Shown one piece after another: positions 37,101 through 47,180 of a DNA stretch of 64,000 nucleotides. How positions within the stretch are numbered: position 1 is the stretch's first letter; each line of letters starts with the position of its first letter. The stretch is from Monilinia fructicola (lineage: Eukaryota > Ascomycota > Leotiomycetes > Helotiales > Sclerotiniaceae): contig VICG01000005.1 of the NCBI GenBank assembly GCA_008692225.1, positions 248,001 to 312,000 of the forward strand. Direction: 5' to 3'. Made by a program: the position numbers and the translations under genes. The notes beneath the pieces are model-generated. The model was not told where the DNA came from and did no database searches. It saw only the letters and a program-made list of their open reading frames with translations.

Positions 37101-37367
37101 GTATTGAAAGTGATGAAACAAATAAAGAGAAGGAGCTCAAGATAACTACAGCAGGTGAAAACGTTTATGACAGAAAAAAATAGAATCTAGGTATTTGATG
37201 AGAACACTCAGGATATTGGTGATAGTTCAATGAATGCCCTTATAATTCAGGAAGATATTTCTACGTTCAGCTCACCACTCAAACAAACTCACCAAATAAG
37301 CCTAGATAATAACCTATATGTAAGAATATATACAAGAATGCAATTTCAAAATCCCAAAACAACTCCC
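34190..37367. other. 3.2-kb gene-poor AT-rich interval
   Basis: Apart from one doubtful 105-codon minus frame (35015-35332, separate entry) and one at 36130-36441, nothing here looks coding. No transposon-like terminal repeats or protein remnants were recognised. Confidence 0.4.
35015..35332 (-). CDS. doubtful small hypothetical protein, 105 aa
   Basis: A single open frame whose translation contains GIGEVCIYLDYNGMVFYHPQ and ends in a hydrophobic stretch. Composition is protein-like, but there is no family match, no splice extension and no neighbour to support it. It may be a gene remnant. Confidence 0.25.
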   Translation of the reverse strand: MRYLSTIEKLKSSLLKGSGDSHCNRNGIGEVCIYLDYNGMVFYHPQEQEHTFRNAISLEKSTGIEIPCLAGILADSFGKISREPLIVWKKRGVVHFSISWIMFSS

Positions 37368-39024
37368 TCAATACTGTCCACACCAGCCTGTTCCGCTGAG
37401 TAAGTTGAAAGGATACCATACCTATAATCATCAGAATAGGTTTAAGATAAACAAGAGAATATTGAACTTACACTCGGTAAACCACTAAGAAAAGGAACAT
37501 CCATATCGCCATTTCCATCTACCGTTACATTTCTGCAAGTAAATACATCCGTCACCGTTAGATTAGCCTTAAATCCTACGTTTTTCATCTCGACCACATA
37601 ATTCTCCGCAGTCTCGCCAATATTATTCAACACCATCAAAACCATATCACTTGGGTCACCCTTTCGAAAAGCGATATTATGGGGATCGGAGTAAGCGACC
37701 TGAGTTTGGTTAGTCGCGTAGGTAGGAGAACGGACGATGGCGAGGGAACGTATAGCGTTGAGTCGTTTAATCAAAACGTATAGCGGAGAACTTTTGTTAT
37801 AGTTTGTCGGCCAAAGAGGTTCGCGATCATAGGGATCAGTTCCGCCATAAAAATGTTGCTCTTGACCTTGATAAATGATAGGTATACCATCCGCGAGCAT
37901 TGTATAGGTAATAATATTCTTAGCGAGGGTTAAGTCATCAGTGTAACTTCCGAAACGAGGCTGGTCATGATTTTCGGAGAAGGAACCAAGTAATGTTGTA
38001 TCTTTACATTGCTCGTTTTGATTTTCTATTTGTCCGACCAGGTCCTCAGAAGTTGCGGAGGTATCGGAAAAGAACTTTGTGAGTTGAAAGTATGAAGCAT
38101 ATGAGAGCAGACCGTCCATGTATTCCTGATAAGGACAGAGATAACCCACATCTCCATCATACACTTCACCAACACAATAAACGCCGGCAGCTTCGTTGAA
38201 GAGGGGCCAAAAATTCTGTTCCACATGCTTGACAGTATCCACTCTCAACCCATCTATTGAATAATTTGCGACAAGAGATTTGATCCAAGAAGTGTGTAAA
38301 TCACGAACAGTAGGATGAGTGGTGTTGATGTCTGGTAAAGGGTAATTGTCTATCCCAAGTTCGCATACCTCGACATTAGTCTGATTGTTGTAATCGGTAA
38401 TGAAACAGACACTATGAAAGTACTTGCTATCATTGAATGGATTCATGATGCTATAATCGACTGTCTCGGCGGTATTGTCAGATCCCATATGGTTTGCCAC
38501 GACATCAACCATTAAGTACTGCCAGAGTTAGCCAATCCAAGAATCAGTTTGTTGGATCTCTAGGTTTACCATTCCACGATCATGAAGTGCTGTGGCTAAT
38601 GCTTTCAAATCCGACTCATTTCCAAAATAACTGTTCAAGCCGTAGAGATTTTGGGCTGAATACCCATGGAAACCTCGACTTGGATTCGCAACTTGTTCAA
38701 CCACTGGTGATATCCAGATCGCGGTGAATCCCATGTCCTAATATCAACTTCAGCATTCCTAGTTATGATCTAAAAACATATAGACTTGTCCTCTCCTACC
38801 TGAATATAATCAAGCTTATTGATAATGCCTTGCCATGTTCCTCCACAGTATCCGTAAGTTTGAGATGGACAATCCGTAATGTTGGAAGAATCAGTCCTTG
38901 CAAATCGATCTGTGAATACCTGATAGATGGAACGAGTCCTCCATTCATCGGGTGTGGCTGATAAAGCAAGCTTGAAAGAGGTCAAGCCTACCAGGACTGC
39001 TAACAAAGTCCGAGAAGAAACCAT
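37368..39024 (-). CDS. secreted alpha-amylase, GH13, 497 aa
   Basis: Exons 39024-38800, 38737-38570, 38518-37472 and 37421-37368 all join in phase 0. A signal peptide is clear ([22 protein letters not shown]). GH13 regions follow: [31 protein letters not shown] (region I), [10 protein letters not shown] with the nucleophile Asp225 (II), GEVYDG with the acid/base Glu249 (III) and SENHDQPRF with Asp316 (IV). The last small exon ends in a Trp/Cys motif ([16 protein letters not shown]). It hydrolyses internal alpha-1,4 links in starch outside the cell (EC 3.2.1.1), like Aspergillus taka-amylase; no starch-binding domain. About 350 bp upstream there is a CGG-N8-AGG match to the AmyR consensus and CreA-like sites (see the promoter entry). 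Confidence 0.95.
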
Positions 39025-39889
39025 TCCAAACGTCTAGTATTCGTGGCTTTTTTTTAGAGAAAAGAAAGCAGGACGAAGATGCGGATTTTTGAGAACGGAA
39101 GACTTGAATATTATTTTGTGAAGAATTTCAAGATATCATTCGATCAAATAGGGAGAGGAAAATTAGGGGACAGGGACAGTGGACGAATCGCGATCTGAGA
39201 ATGATCTCGCAGGAAGGAATTCCCCGCATCATTAGGTACCTGTAAGCACTCAATTGAGAGCCTTGCATACTTAGACCTATGGTGGAAGGTAGGAATAAAT
39301 CCTTTGAGGAAGGTTACACTCCAATATTGCCAAATGAGAAGGGCGGAGAAACAAGGCTAATGATCCATGGTCGGATGGGGCCAGGCTAAGCGAGGAGTAA
39401 TCTGCATTTTAGCCAGGAAAGTAATGAATCTGTAAATAAATGACTACCCTCTTCTTAATCCACCAGTATCTTGCCAGATGTTTTGCTCTTAACTAGACCC
39501 ATGCTCAACTCCGCAATTTAAAAGTGGCCAGCCGGATACGCAACTCACGTTCCACATTAATGCAGTACGATTAAACGCTAGGGAACAGAAGGTCAGAGAA
39601 AGTAAGAATGAAAGAGAGCTCTGCTTCATGTTTCACTCAACATTTGGCCAGTTCAAGACTACTATTAAAGTCATCTGGAAGTATAGACCTTTCTCTCTGT
39701 AAGCTGGTGGGTATAATTAACATTAAAAGTTCAGTCTTCCGCCAAATATTCTTGGAAAATTGATTTCAACAGAAAGAGCAAACATTGCTCTTTAAAGACT
39801 GCCTCACTCACTATTCAGCGTCAATGCACGTCATTTTGTAAGCAGCGATTCTCTATTCTCTTATCAAACCAAACATTTTAATGTTCAGG
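39025..39889. promoter_or_regulatory. upstream region of the alpha-amylase gene
   Basis: Contains CGG-atggggcc-AGG at 39372-39385, matching the fungal AmyR site CGGN8(C/A)GG, and CreA-type SYGGRG matches at 39222-39227 (minus strand) and 39343-39348. Both motifs are short and about one AmyR match per kilobase is expected by chance, so this is suggestive only. The left part of the interval lies downstream of the nitronate monooxygenase gene's 3' end side. Confidence 0.35.
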
Positions 39890-41018
39890 TTAACAGTGGA
39901 TACGGTGCACATTACCTCTGCCCGTTGTACGAGGATAATTTCTTTTTCCGTTCCAAATGATCTGCAGTGCTTCGTCCGATACATCTTCAACAATGTTTCC
40001 AGCACATGTGACATTTTTTATTAAACCAACACCAGTACCAGCATATGCAACCATCCTACCATGGTTACCCCAAGCCTCGTCTCCCTTTTTCAGTTCCTCT
40101 TTGTACAGGCGAACATTTTCGTTGTCTTTCATACCAGCTTTCTCATCTTCATGAGCTTTGTTGAGTAAAGCGCGACCATCATATTGGGGTGGCCAGCCGA
40201 TTGTGGTCTTCAATCGATCACATAAAGTAGAACGGCCGGTACTAACACCACCATCTACAGCTCTCAAGAGTTCTTTTTTGCCAACCATGAGGAATACCTG
40301 CTTCACTAGCTGCTAAAAATCTCGTACCCATTACTGCTCCCGTTGCACCTAAACTCAATGCTGCAGCGACACCTCGTCCATCCATAATTCCTCCAGCGGC
40401 GAGTAGTGGTATATTTTGGAAGTCCCTACCGCGGTCTTCAAGAGCATCTGAAACCTCTGGAAGTAACGAAATGATGCTGGCGGACCGTGCTAGGCCATGG
40501 CCCCCAGCATCAGTACCTTGGATTACCAAAACATCAGGATTGGCTGTATCGATGACATCCATGGCTTCCTTAACAGTTCCGACTTGTACCCACACTGAAA
40601 CTTTGCCATTGCTGACAGATCTGAGTTCTCGAGCCCATTCTTTCAGGTCTTCGTTCTTCTTTGGTGCGTAGAGCCAGATTGCCGACGGCCTGTGTTTCTC
40701 TGTAGCTTCAAGAGCAACATCAATCTTACAACCCCAGTTTTGGAAGCCAATTCCAATGGGAAGACGGTCTGACGTCGTAAATCGGTCATTTTTGATATCA
40801 TGAGTTGTAATTAACGAATTGGTGGCCTTAAGTTTTTCATCAAGGTCCGCCATGTTGTTTCCGCCTGCAAGAAATCCTATACCTCCAGCTCTACTTACGC
40901 TGATTGCGAGCGCAGGCGTGGCAGCTCCCAACATGGGCGCTGAAACAATCAGTGGCCATCGAATCCATGGAAAGGTTGATTTGAGATACCGCTTTGCTAT
41001 TAACGAAGGTAATGCCAT
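39890..41018 (-). CDS. nitronate monooxygenase (2-nitropropane dioxygenase family), one frame break
   Basis: A single exon of about 375 aa after one correction in length. FMN-barrel motifs are present: WPLIVSAPMLGAATPALA, SRAGGIGFLAGG, VLVIQGTDAGGHG, and the phosphate-binding IPLLAAGGIMDGRGVAAALS with GATGAVMGTRFLAA. The C-terminus reads GRMVAYAGTGVGLI and ends …HRIHC. The family oxidises alkyl nitronates and propionate 3-nitronate to carbonyl compounds and nitrite, protecting against nitro toxins. At an A6 run (T6 on the plus strand, 40274-40279) the frame shifts: SEAGIPHGWQK continues as ELLRAVDGGVSTGRS. The total span of 1129 nt is one too many. It is divergent from the flavohemoglobin gene, 797 bp apart. 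Confidence 0.88.
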
Positions 41019-41815
41019 GATAAATATTGGAATGTGTATCGTGATGGTCCAAGGTTCCAGCTTTACACTCGAAAATAAACTATCAAGGATCTAGATGATT
41101 TGTATTCATCACAAAGCTTCGAAGATTGACATAGTTCTGACTGATCCATGCCTTGCAGCAATCTTTTTATTGAAACGATTATCAATCACCCTGGCTGGCC
41201 TTGCAAGCTACAGGAATTAAGAGTCTTGAAGTCGAGAGTGTAGGTGCAGCTCGATTGATGTCAACGATGTCTTGTTCTGATACATCATGCTGACTAATAT
41301 GATTTATATACTTCCGGTACAGAACGCGGGGATGTCACGGGCCGTGATAACCGCAGTTTAGCCAGAAGTCCTTATTAATAATCTTAAACCCTGACATTTT
41401 ATCTTATGGAAATCTAAAAAAACTCCATAACGTTACATCTCCCCGGAGATGCTTCAATTCTTGGTGGATATCTTCTATAAGCATGGAAGGGATATAGCCT
41501 TTTCATGTCAGCGGTGTTCCCTACTCGATCTCCAAAACATGCCATTCATGGCATTCTTCATCATGATTGACCAATAATATTTCATGTATTGATCAGGTCA
41601 CAATTGCAATATGAGAACAAATCAGGCCAGGAATTCGAAATTGCCGTGGTCACAGCAGGGGGGGGGGGGGAACTGCTGACCGAAACAATGCTACCCGACA
41701 TCATGTTCATTCATAAGGGACCTTAGTCCGGCCCTACAGAATGTTCGGAAGAATGAATAGTCAGCTCAGCAGAAAATAACATATCGCAGTCTACCAAACG
41801 ATAATCCATCTCAAG
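41019..41815. promoter_or_regulatory. divergent promoter region of nitronate monooxygenase and flavohemoglobin genes
   Basis: The interval contains two small palindromes: TCACGG-G-CCGTGA at 41335-41347 and ATCTCC-CC-GGAGAT at 41437-41450. The first places CGG and CCG triplets one base apart, the type of site bound by some Zn2Cys6 dimers. A run of 13 G at 41658-41670 is flanked by cagcag and ctgctg, an inverted repeat. Function is inferred from position only. Confidence 0.4.
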
Positions 41816-43077
41816 ATGTCACTCACACCTCAACAAATTGACATTATCAAGGCCACAGTTCCTGTTGTCCAAGAGCATGGAACCACCATTACAACGACCT
41901 TTTACAAGAATGTCCTCGCAGCCAATCCGGCATTGAATAATATCTTCAACCAAACAAACCAGAAGAATGGAGATCAACCACGTGCACTGGCTGGTGCCCT
42001 CGCAGCCTATGCCGCAAATATCGATAATCTCTCTGTCCTCTCAAATGCCGTGGAAAGGATATGTCAGAAACATGCATCTCTATTCATCCGACCAGAACAC
42101 TATCCTATCGTTGGAAAATACTTGCTGGAAGCCATGGGGGAAGTACTCGGCTCTGCATTGACACCAGAGATACTAGACGCTTGGACAGCCGCTTATGGAC
42201 AACTGGCCAAGATTATGATTGATAGAGAAGCGCAACTATATCAAGAAGCCGGCGATTGGAACGAATGGAGAGATTTCAAGATTGTCAAAAAAGTCCAGGA
42301 ATCCAGCATCATCACATCTTTCTACCTAGAACCTGTAGACGAAAAGCTGCTTCCCATTTTCAAACCCGGCCAATATATCTCGGTTCAGGTCCAGGTACCG
42401 CAGTTGGGATACTTGCAGTCCAGACAATATTCCTTGAGCGATCAACCCAACGAGAAATATTACCGCATCAGTGTGAAGCGTGAGGACGCCCTGGAATCAC
42501 CAAGCCTCAACACATCAGTCGAGGCAGGATTGATTTCAAACACGCTCCACAGCACATTGAATGAGGGTGATATAGTACAAGTATCTCCACCACAAGGTGA
42601 ATTCTTCCTCGATCTAGAAAGCAACCCTGAATCCCCTGTGATCTTGATCTCCGCTGGCGTGGGCCTCACACCCATGATCTCGATTCTCAAACACACTTGT
42701 TCAAAGAGGAAGCACTAGACCAATATCATATATCCACGCTGCACGCAGCAAGGAAGTTGACGCATTCAACTCACATCTTCAAGAGGTTGCCACGTCGCAC
42801 TCTAATATCCAATCATGGATTTTTTGTCAAAAACTTAGCAGCGGACGACTACGGACACCCGGTCAAGGATCTGGCTGGCCGAATTAATCTGTCCAAGGTG
42901 AAGGATGAAGCCCTCCATTTGAGAAATCCTCTGACGACATATTTTCTCTGCGGGCCGGGCAGATTTATGACCGATACAAGCAAGACCTTACAAGAATATA
43001 TGGCGTGAGCAAGGAACGGATCAAGCTGGAAGTTTTTTGGGACAGGAGAAGCGAAAATAGACAGGGGGGGTAGGTGA
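41816..43077 (+). CDS. YHB1: flavohemoglobin (nitric oxide dioxygenase), four frame breaks
   Basis: The N-terminal globin domain is intact: distal Tyr30 (TTTFYKNVLAANP) and proximal His86 (ERICQKHASLFI). A ferredoxin-reductase FAD domain follows with RQYSLSDQP (203-211) and the NAD domain starts with LISAGVGLTPMISIL. The enzyme converts nitric oxide and O2 to nitrate using NAD(P)H, in the cytosol or mitochondria. Beyond about 42690 the conserved sequence continues in other frames: breaks at about 42691 (SILK to TLVQRGSTRP), the T6 run 42820-42825 (to VKNLAADDYG), 42997-43002 (LQEY to GVSKERIKLEV) and the T6 run 43033-43038 (VF to GTGEAK). The natural end is therefore near 43077. No in-frame stop substitutions were needed to follow it. 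Neighbours: a divergent nitronate monooxygenase and a co-directional MFS transporter. Confidence 0.85.
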
Positions 43078-43777
43078 TTGACAATTCTTCGAGAATTTGA
43101 GAAGACAAGGACGGTATATACTCGTAGAAGATTGCTTAAGTATAAACGCCACTAATATAATATTATATATGATACCACCAAATCCCATCGCAGACGATCC
43201 CTGAAATTTTTCATCATACCCCATCCTTCTATTGATCATTATGGAACCGCCCATTCCAAAACGAGGTCATGTCGATTTTTTTCCTTTCTAAATCTCCCCT
43301 GCGTGCCATGAGGTTCAGCCGACAAAAAAAGCGCGACATGTAGCACCAGACCCATATCTACACACTGAATTTTTCCATCATCAAGTTTCCAGCAACAGTT
43401 GATCCAGAAAAGATCAAACCCGACGTACCAATAGGAGCCCGTGGGCTAGATCCCTCGTGGCCGCGTTCGTAACTCCCGCGCAATACCCGGAGAGGCATAC
43501 CACGCCCGCGAGACCGACAATCTGCCAGGGTATATTTGTCAGGATTGAGGGGGTTCGTTTGACGGTCACTGCGCACGTATTTGCTGGACCAGAAGTCGTC
43601 TATATATAATATGGACGTGGTCCACGAAGCTCTCCGGGCGTTTCCCAGAAGCAAAACCGTGGAACGCATGGAAGGGAAGTGATGCGAACGAGCGAGCGAG
43701 CGTACAGAGTCGTCGTCCCGTCCACGGATCCTAATCAGGACAGAAGATAAGAAAAAAAGATACGACATAACATAGCA
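43078..43777. other. intergenic region
   Basis: Spacer between the flavohemoglobin and transporter genes. No gene; no repeat recognised. Confidence 0.45.
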
Positions 43778-45052
43778 ATGAACGAGCTCTCAAAACAAAC
43801 ACAAACACAAACACCACCCCCCAAACCCCACCCTCACAACACAACGCCGTGACCCCCTCCACCCACCCAAAGCCAAGCATGGCTCCACGTCCTCCTCGCC
43901 ACCCCACCTTCTTCAACAGCTGGGGCTTCGCCAACAGCTACGGAATCTTCCAACAATACTACGCGACCGCGCGGCCGCGTCCCGCATCCGACATCGCCTG
44001 GATAGGCAGCGTGCAAGAATTCCCCTCTTCTCCATGGGGGTGGTGGCCGGGCGCGCAACCGATGCGGGGTACTTCCATGGCGTGTTTCGAGCGGGCGTGC
44101 TCTTGCAGCTGGTGGGGGTTTTCATGACATCGCTGTGCGGGACGTACTGGCAGCTTTTCCTCTCCCATGCGTTGTGTGTCGGCTTGGGAAATGGGTTGAC
44201 CTTCTGTCCTGCGTTGTCGATACTGGCAACGTATTTTCCGGGGGAGAGTGCGCTGGCCGTGGGGATCGCGGTGGCGGGCGCGGCGAGTGGGGGCCTGGTG
44301 TATCCGGCGGCTGTGCATGTTTTGTTGGGGGAGGTTGGGTTTGCGTGGACGGCGAGGATTGTAGGGTTTGTGATGTTGCTTGCTCATCTTCCTTCGGTTA
44401 TGTTTTTTTCAGACTGAGATTGCCGCCGCATAGGGCTGGCAATTTGGTGGAATGGGAGGCGTTTTAAGGAGCCGGCGTATACATTCTTTACCTTGGCGAT
44501 GTTCTTCAACTTTTGGGGATTGTATTTCGCATTTTTCTACATGGGGATCTTTGCTCGCGATCACTTGGGCGCGGATCCTCAGACCTCGGTAAATCTTTTA
44601 ATGGTGCTGAACGGGGTTGGAATAGTAGGACGTATTATTCCTGGTCTGATAGGAGATCGTCTTACCGGACCTTTCAACATCCTCATCCCATTTAGTTTGG
44701 GAGCATGCATCTTAGTCTATTGTTGGGTCGCGGTCCATAACAATAGCTGGCATGTATATCTTTGCCATCATATATGGATTTATTGCTGCTGCCTTGCGAT
44801 CACTATTCCCGGCAACGGCTACAAGTTTGGCAACAAGACTCGAAGAAGACGGGAGTTCGATTAGGTATGATCTTGAGTGTCGTTACCCTTGCATGTTTGA
44901 CGGGACCTCCTATCGCTGGTGCGTTGATCCAGACAGGCGGTGGGAGTTATAGCTATGCACAAGTATTTGCGGCAACATCAATTATGGTTGGAGCACTATG
45001 TCTTGTGGTATCCAGAGCTTCGAAGTCTGGATGGGATTGGGTGAAGGTCTAG
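43778..45052 (+). CDS. MFS transporter, monocarboxylate (MCT)-type, at least six frame breaks
   Basis: Conserved transmembrane segments of the fungal MCT-like family can be followed through several frames: AWLHVLLA, TFFNSWGFANSYGIFQQYY, DIAWIGSVQEF, then LVGVFMTSLCGTYWQLFLSH, CVGLGNGLTFCPALSILATY, GIAVAGAASGGLVYPAA, FTLAMFFNFWGLYFAFFY, GVGIVGRIIPGLIGDRL, MYIFAIIYGFIAAALRSLF and GVRLGMILSVVTLACLTGPP. Breaks lie at about 43900-43908, 44020-44024, the T7 run 44403-44409, the T4 run 44462-44465, 44741-44745 and 44829-44831. It probably sits in the plasma membrane as a proton-coupled carrier of small organic anions; the substrate is unknown. Position between flavohemoglobin and a Zn2Cys6 regulator suggests a small co-regulated cluster. 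As written, no full-length protein can be made. Confidence 0.75.
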
Positions 45053-45408
45053 ATCGATGACTTGTCGAACGCCACTCACGATCTGCCACTCAATCATAGA
45101 ATCAATACAGAATTGGGATAGTATATAGAATAAATCTCCCCTTGAGTCACAAAGACTCCATTCCTTATAAAGAATTCATGAATGTAATTGTTCTCTCATG
45201 ACAATGATGATATGTGAGAGGGTGTAAAAAGGTCGGGGATAGCCGAGGATTAACCATATGCAAGATAACCACCGCCTTGCATGAAATTATGTAATGGTAC
45301 AGAAGAAGACTTTCTTCACCAACGCATCAAGGGTGTTCCCCCCCGAAAAATTAATCTCTATCATCTTCCCTGCCACTTCACCATTCATTCTTCAACTTCC
45401 CGCTCCCA
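45053..45408. other. intergenic region upstream of the regulator gene
   Basis: Short spacer, no gene seen. Confidence 0.4.
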
Positions 45409-47062
45409 ATGTCAGACTCAGGACGATCCTTGAAACGCAAACGTGCGCGGATAGCCTGCGAACCCTGCCGCGACCGCAAGAGAAAATGTGACGGCGGCCA
45501 ACCATGTGATTCGTGCCTTCGGTATGAGTACGATTGCTACTATAAAAGCTCATCATGGAAACACCCAAGAAGGCTAGACATGAAAAAGAGCTATCGCCAT
45601 TGCCAGCTCCCGCACGAGCGGAGTCTGTACCTCGTTCTTCGTTAGAAGCCAACTCTGGTGCAACTTTTGCCAGGCAGTTGGGCCTGAAAATTGATCCCCA
45701 GAATGCACCAAGATTGCATTTGTTTTCTTGGAATGTTGGGGAGAGAAGGGCTGCGGATTCCACTTCTGGAAGACCCGAGACTTTGCTGATTAAAAATATA
45801 CTGTCCTGGGTCATCATGGATGAACTTGCTTCATTCTATTTTGAAAAGGTCGACATATGTTACAATTTCATCGACCGAGTGAAATTTTTTCAACGTTGGC
45901 AGGTGCGAAAGCTCGTTATGGATGACAAGAAACCATTTGATGCGATTTTGTTCGGGGTTACCGCGCTTGGTAGTTTGTTTTCCAATCGGTCCGCATCTTT
46001 GTTGGAATTGCAGCTTGTTGAATCTGCAAGGTCGATCCTCCATGAATTTTCCACGGACGTCCCGTCGACAGAACTTATCACGGGACAACTTCTCAGAGTT
46101 GTCTACTTGCGAATGACGGCATCACCCCCATGTAGCATGGATGGCCAGCTGCACTTTAAATGCATATGATCGAAGCAGCGGGCCTTCATCTTCCATCAAC
46201 GACGGACATTGATCCTGCACAACCAGCGGAAGATCGTAACTCCGAACTTCGATGGAGGCTTTATGGCGTGGCGCAACATCTTAATACGTGGATATCCTTC
46301 GATGTTGGTCGGTCTAGGGTGACTCTTCAGGGAGGAGTGCCCTCAGTTCTCCCATATCTGAAGCAGCAAGATGCTACGAAGGAGCTTCTGAGCTTACTAC
46401 CATGTCTGAGGCTTTAGACCCAAGCAACCGACAAAACGCATCGAATCTTGAATCCGCACTTTTGCAGGTATTGGACAGCATTCATTCACAGCCACCATCG
46501 GTAATGGCTCAGACCAATCTTATGCTTTGCATTTATCGCCGACTTCGCGCTCTTAATTGGAGCATCTCTCCGGAGCTACTAGGCCGTGCGTTAGCATTAA
46601 TGAGCAAAGGTCTACGATGCGCCAGAGAAATGGCCCTGACAAATTGTCCCTGGCATCACATGGCAAATGTGCCATTCCAAATAATTTGCACGCTCCTCGC
46701 AATCGACAATCGAAGCTCGTTCTCGAAACTTGGGGATGCGATGAAAACGCTCGGAGAAGTAGCGGCGGCTTACGATACGAGCGTCATGAGGGAAGCACAT
46801 CAAACTGCTCGATTGCTTGTTCTACTTTTCCCAAAAGCGAAAGGAAGATGACGCCAAGATGCTCAGCGAAATTGTTCGGGCTGATCCTTCGTCATCTATT
46901 GATCCTATCTCGGAGAAGACTAGCAGTAAAGCGCTGCAGGATTTGCCTTATGGTGACTCGTGGCTCGATTCACTTATCGCGGATATACCTGGCCTAGAGG
47001 ATATCGAAGCACAATTCTCAATGTCCAACATGCCGTGGGAATTTCAGGGCTCACATGTTTGA
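45409..47062 (+). CDS. Zn2Cys6 transcription factor with fungal-specific regulatory domain, about five frame breaks
   Basis: The start codes for MSDSGRSLKRKRARIACEPC and continues to a complete binuclear zinc cluster with cysteines at 17, 20, 27, 33, 36 and 43 (RDRKRKCDGGQPCDSCLRYE), preceded by a basic stretch. The middle resembles the fungal transcription factor domain (FDAILFGVTALGSLFS; HMIEAAGLHLPST; ELRWRLYGVAQHLNTWISF with GRSRVTLQ) and the end is acidic (DSWLDSLIADIPGLEDIEA), a possible activation region. Frames change near 45549-45556, the C5 run 46125-46129, 46158-46160, 46398-46402 and 46827-46836. It is a nuclear regulator; the palindrome with CGG/CCG half-sites in the promoter at 41335 is a candidate target, by position only. 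No obvious intron. Confidence 0.8.
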
Positions 47063-47180
47063 ATGTAAAATGGTGTGAGTACTCTTGCCAAGGATGCGAA
47101 TAAGAATGAAAAAGACATCGAGACAAAATGCATGCACGAATAAAGAGATGTTGAAATCACAACATATATAGTAGCATCAA

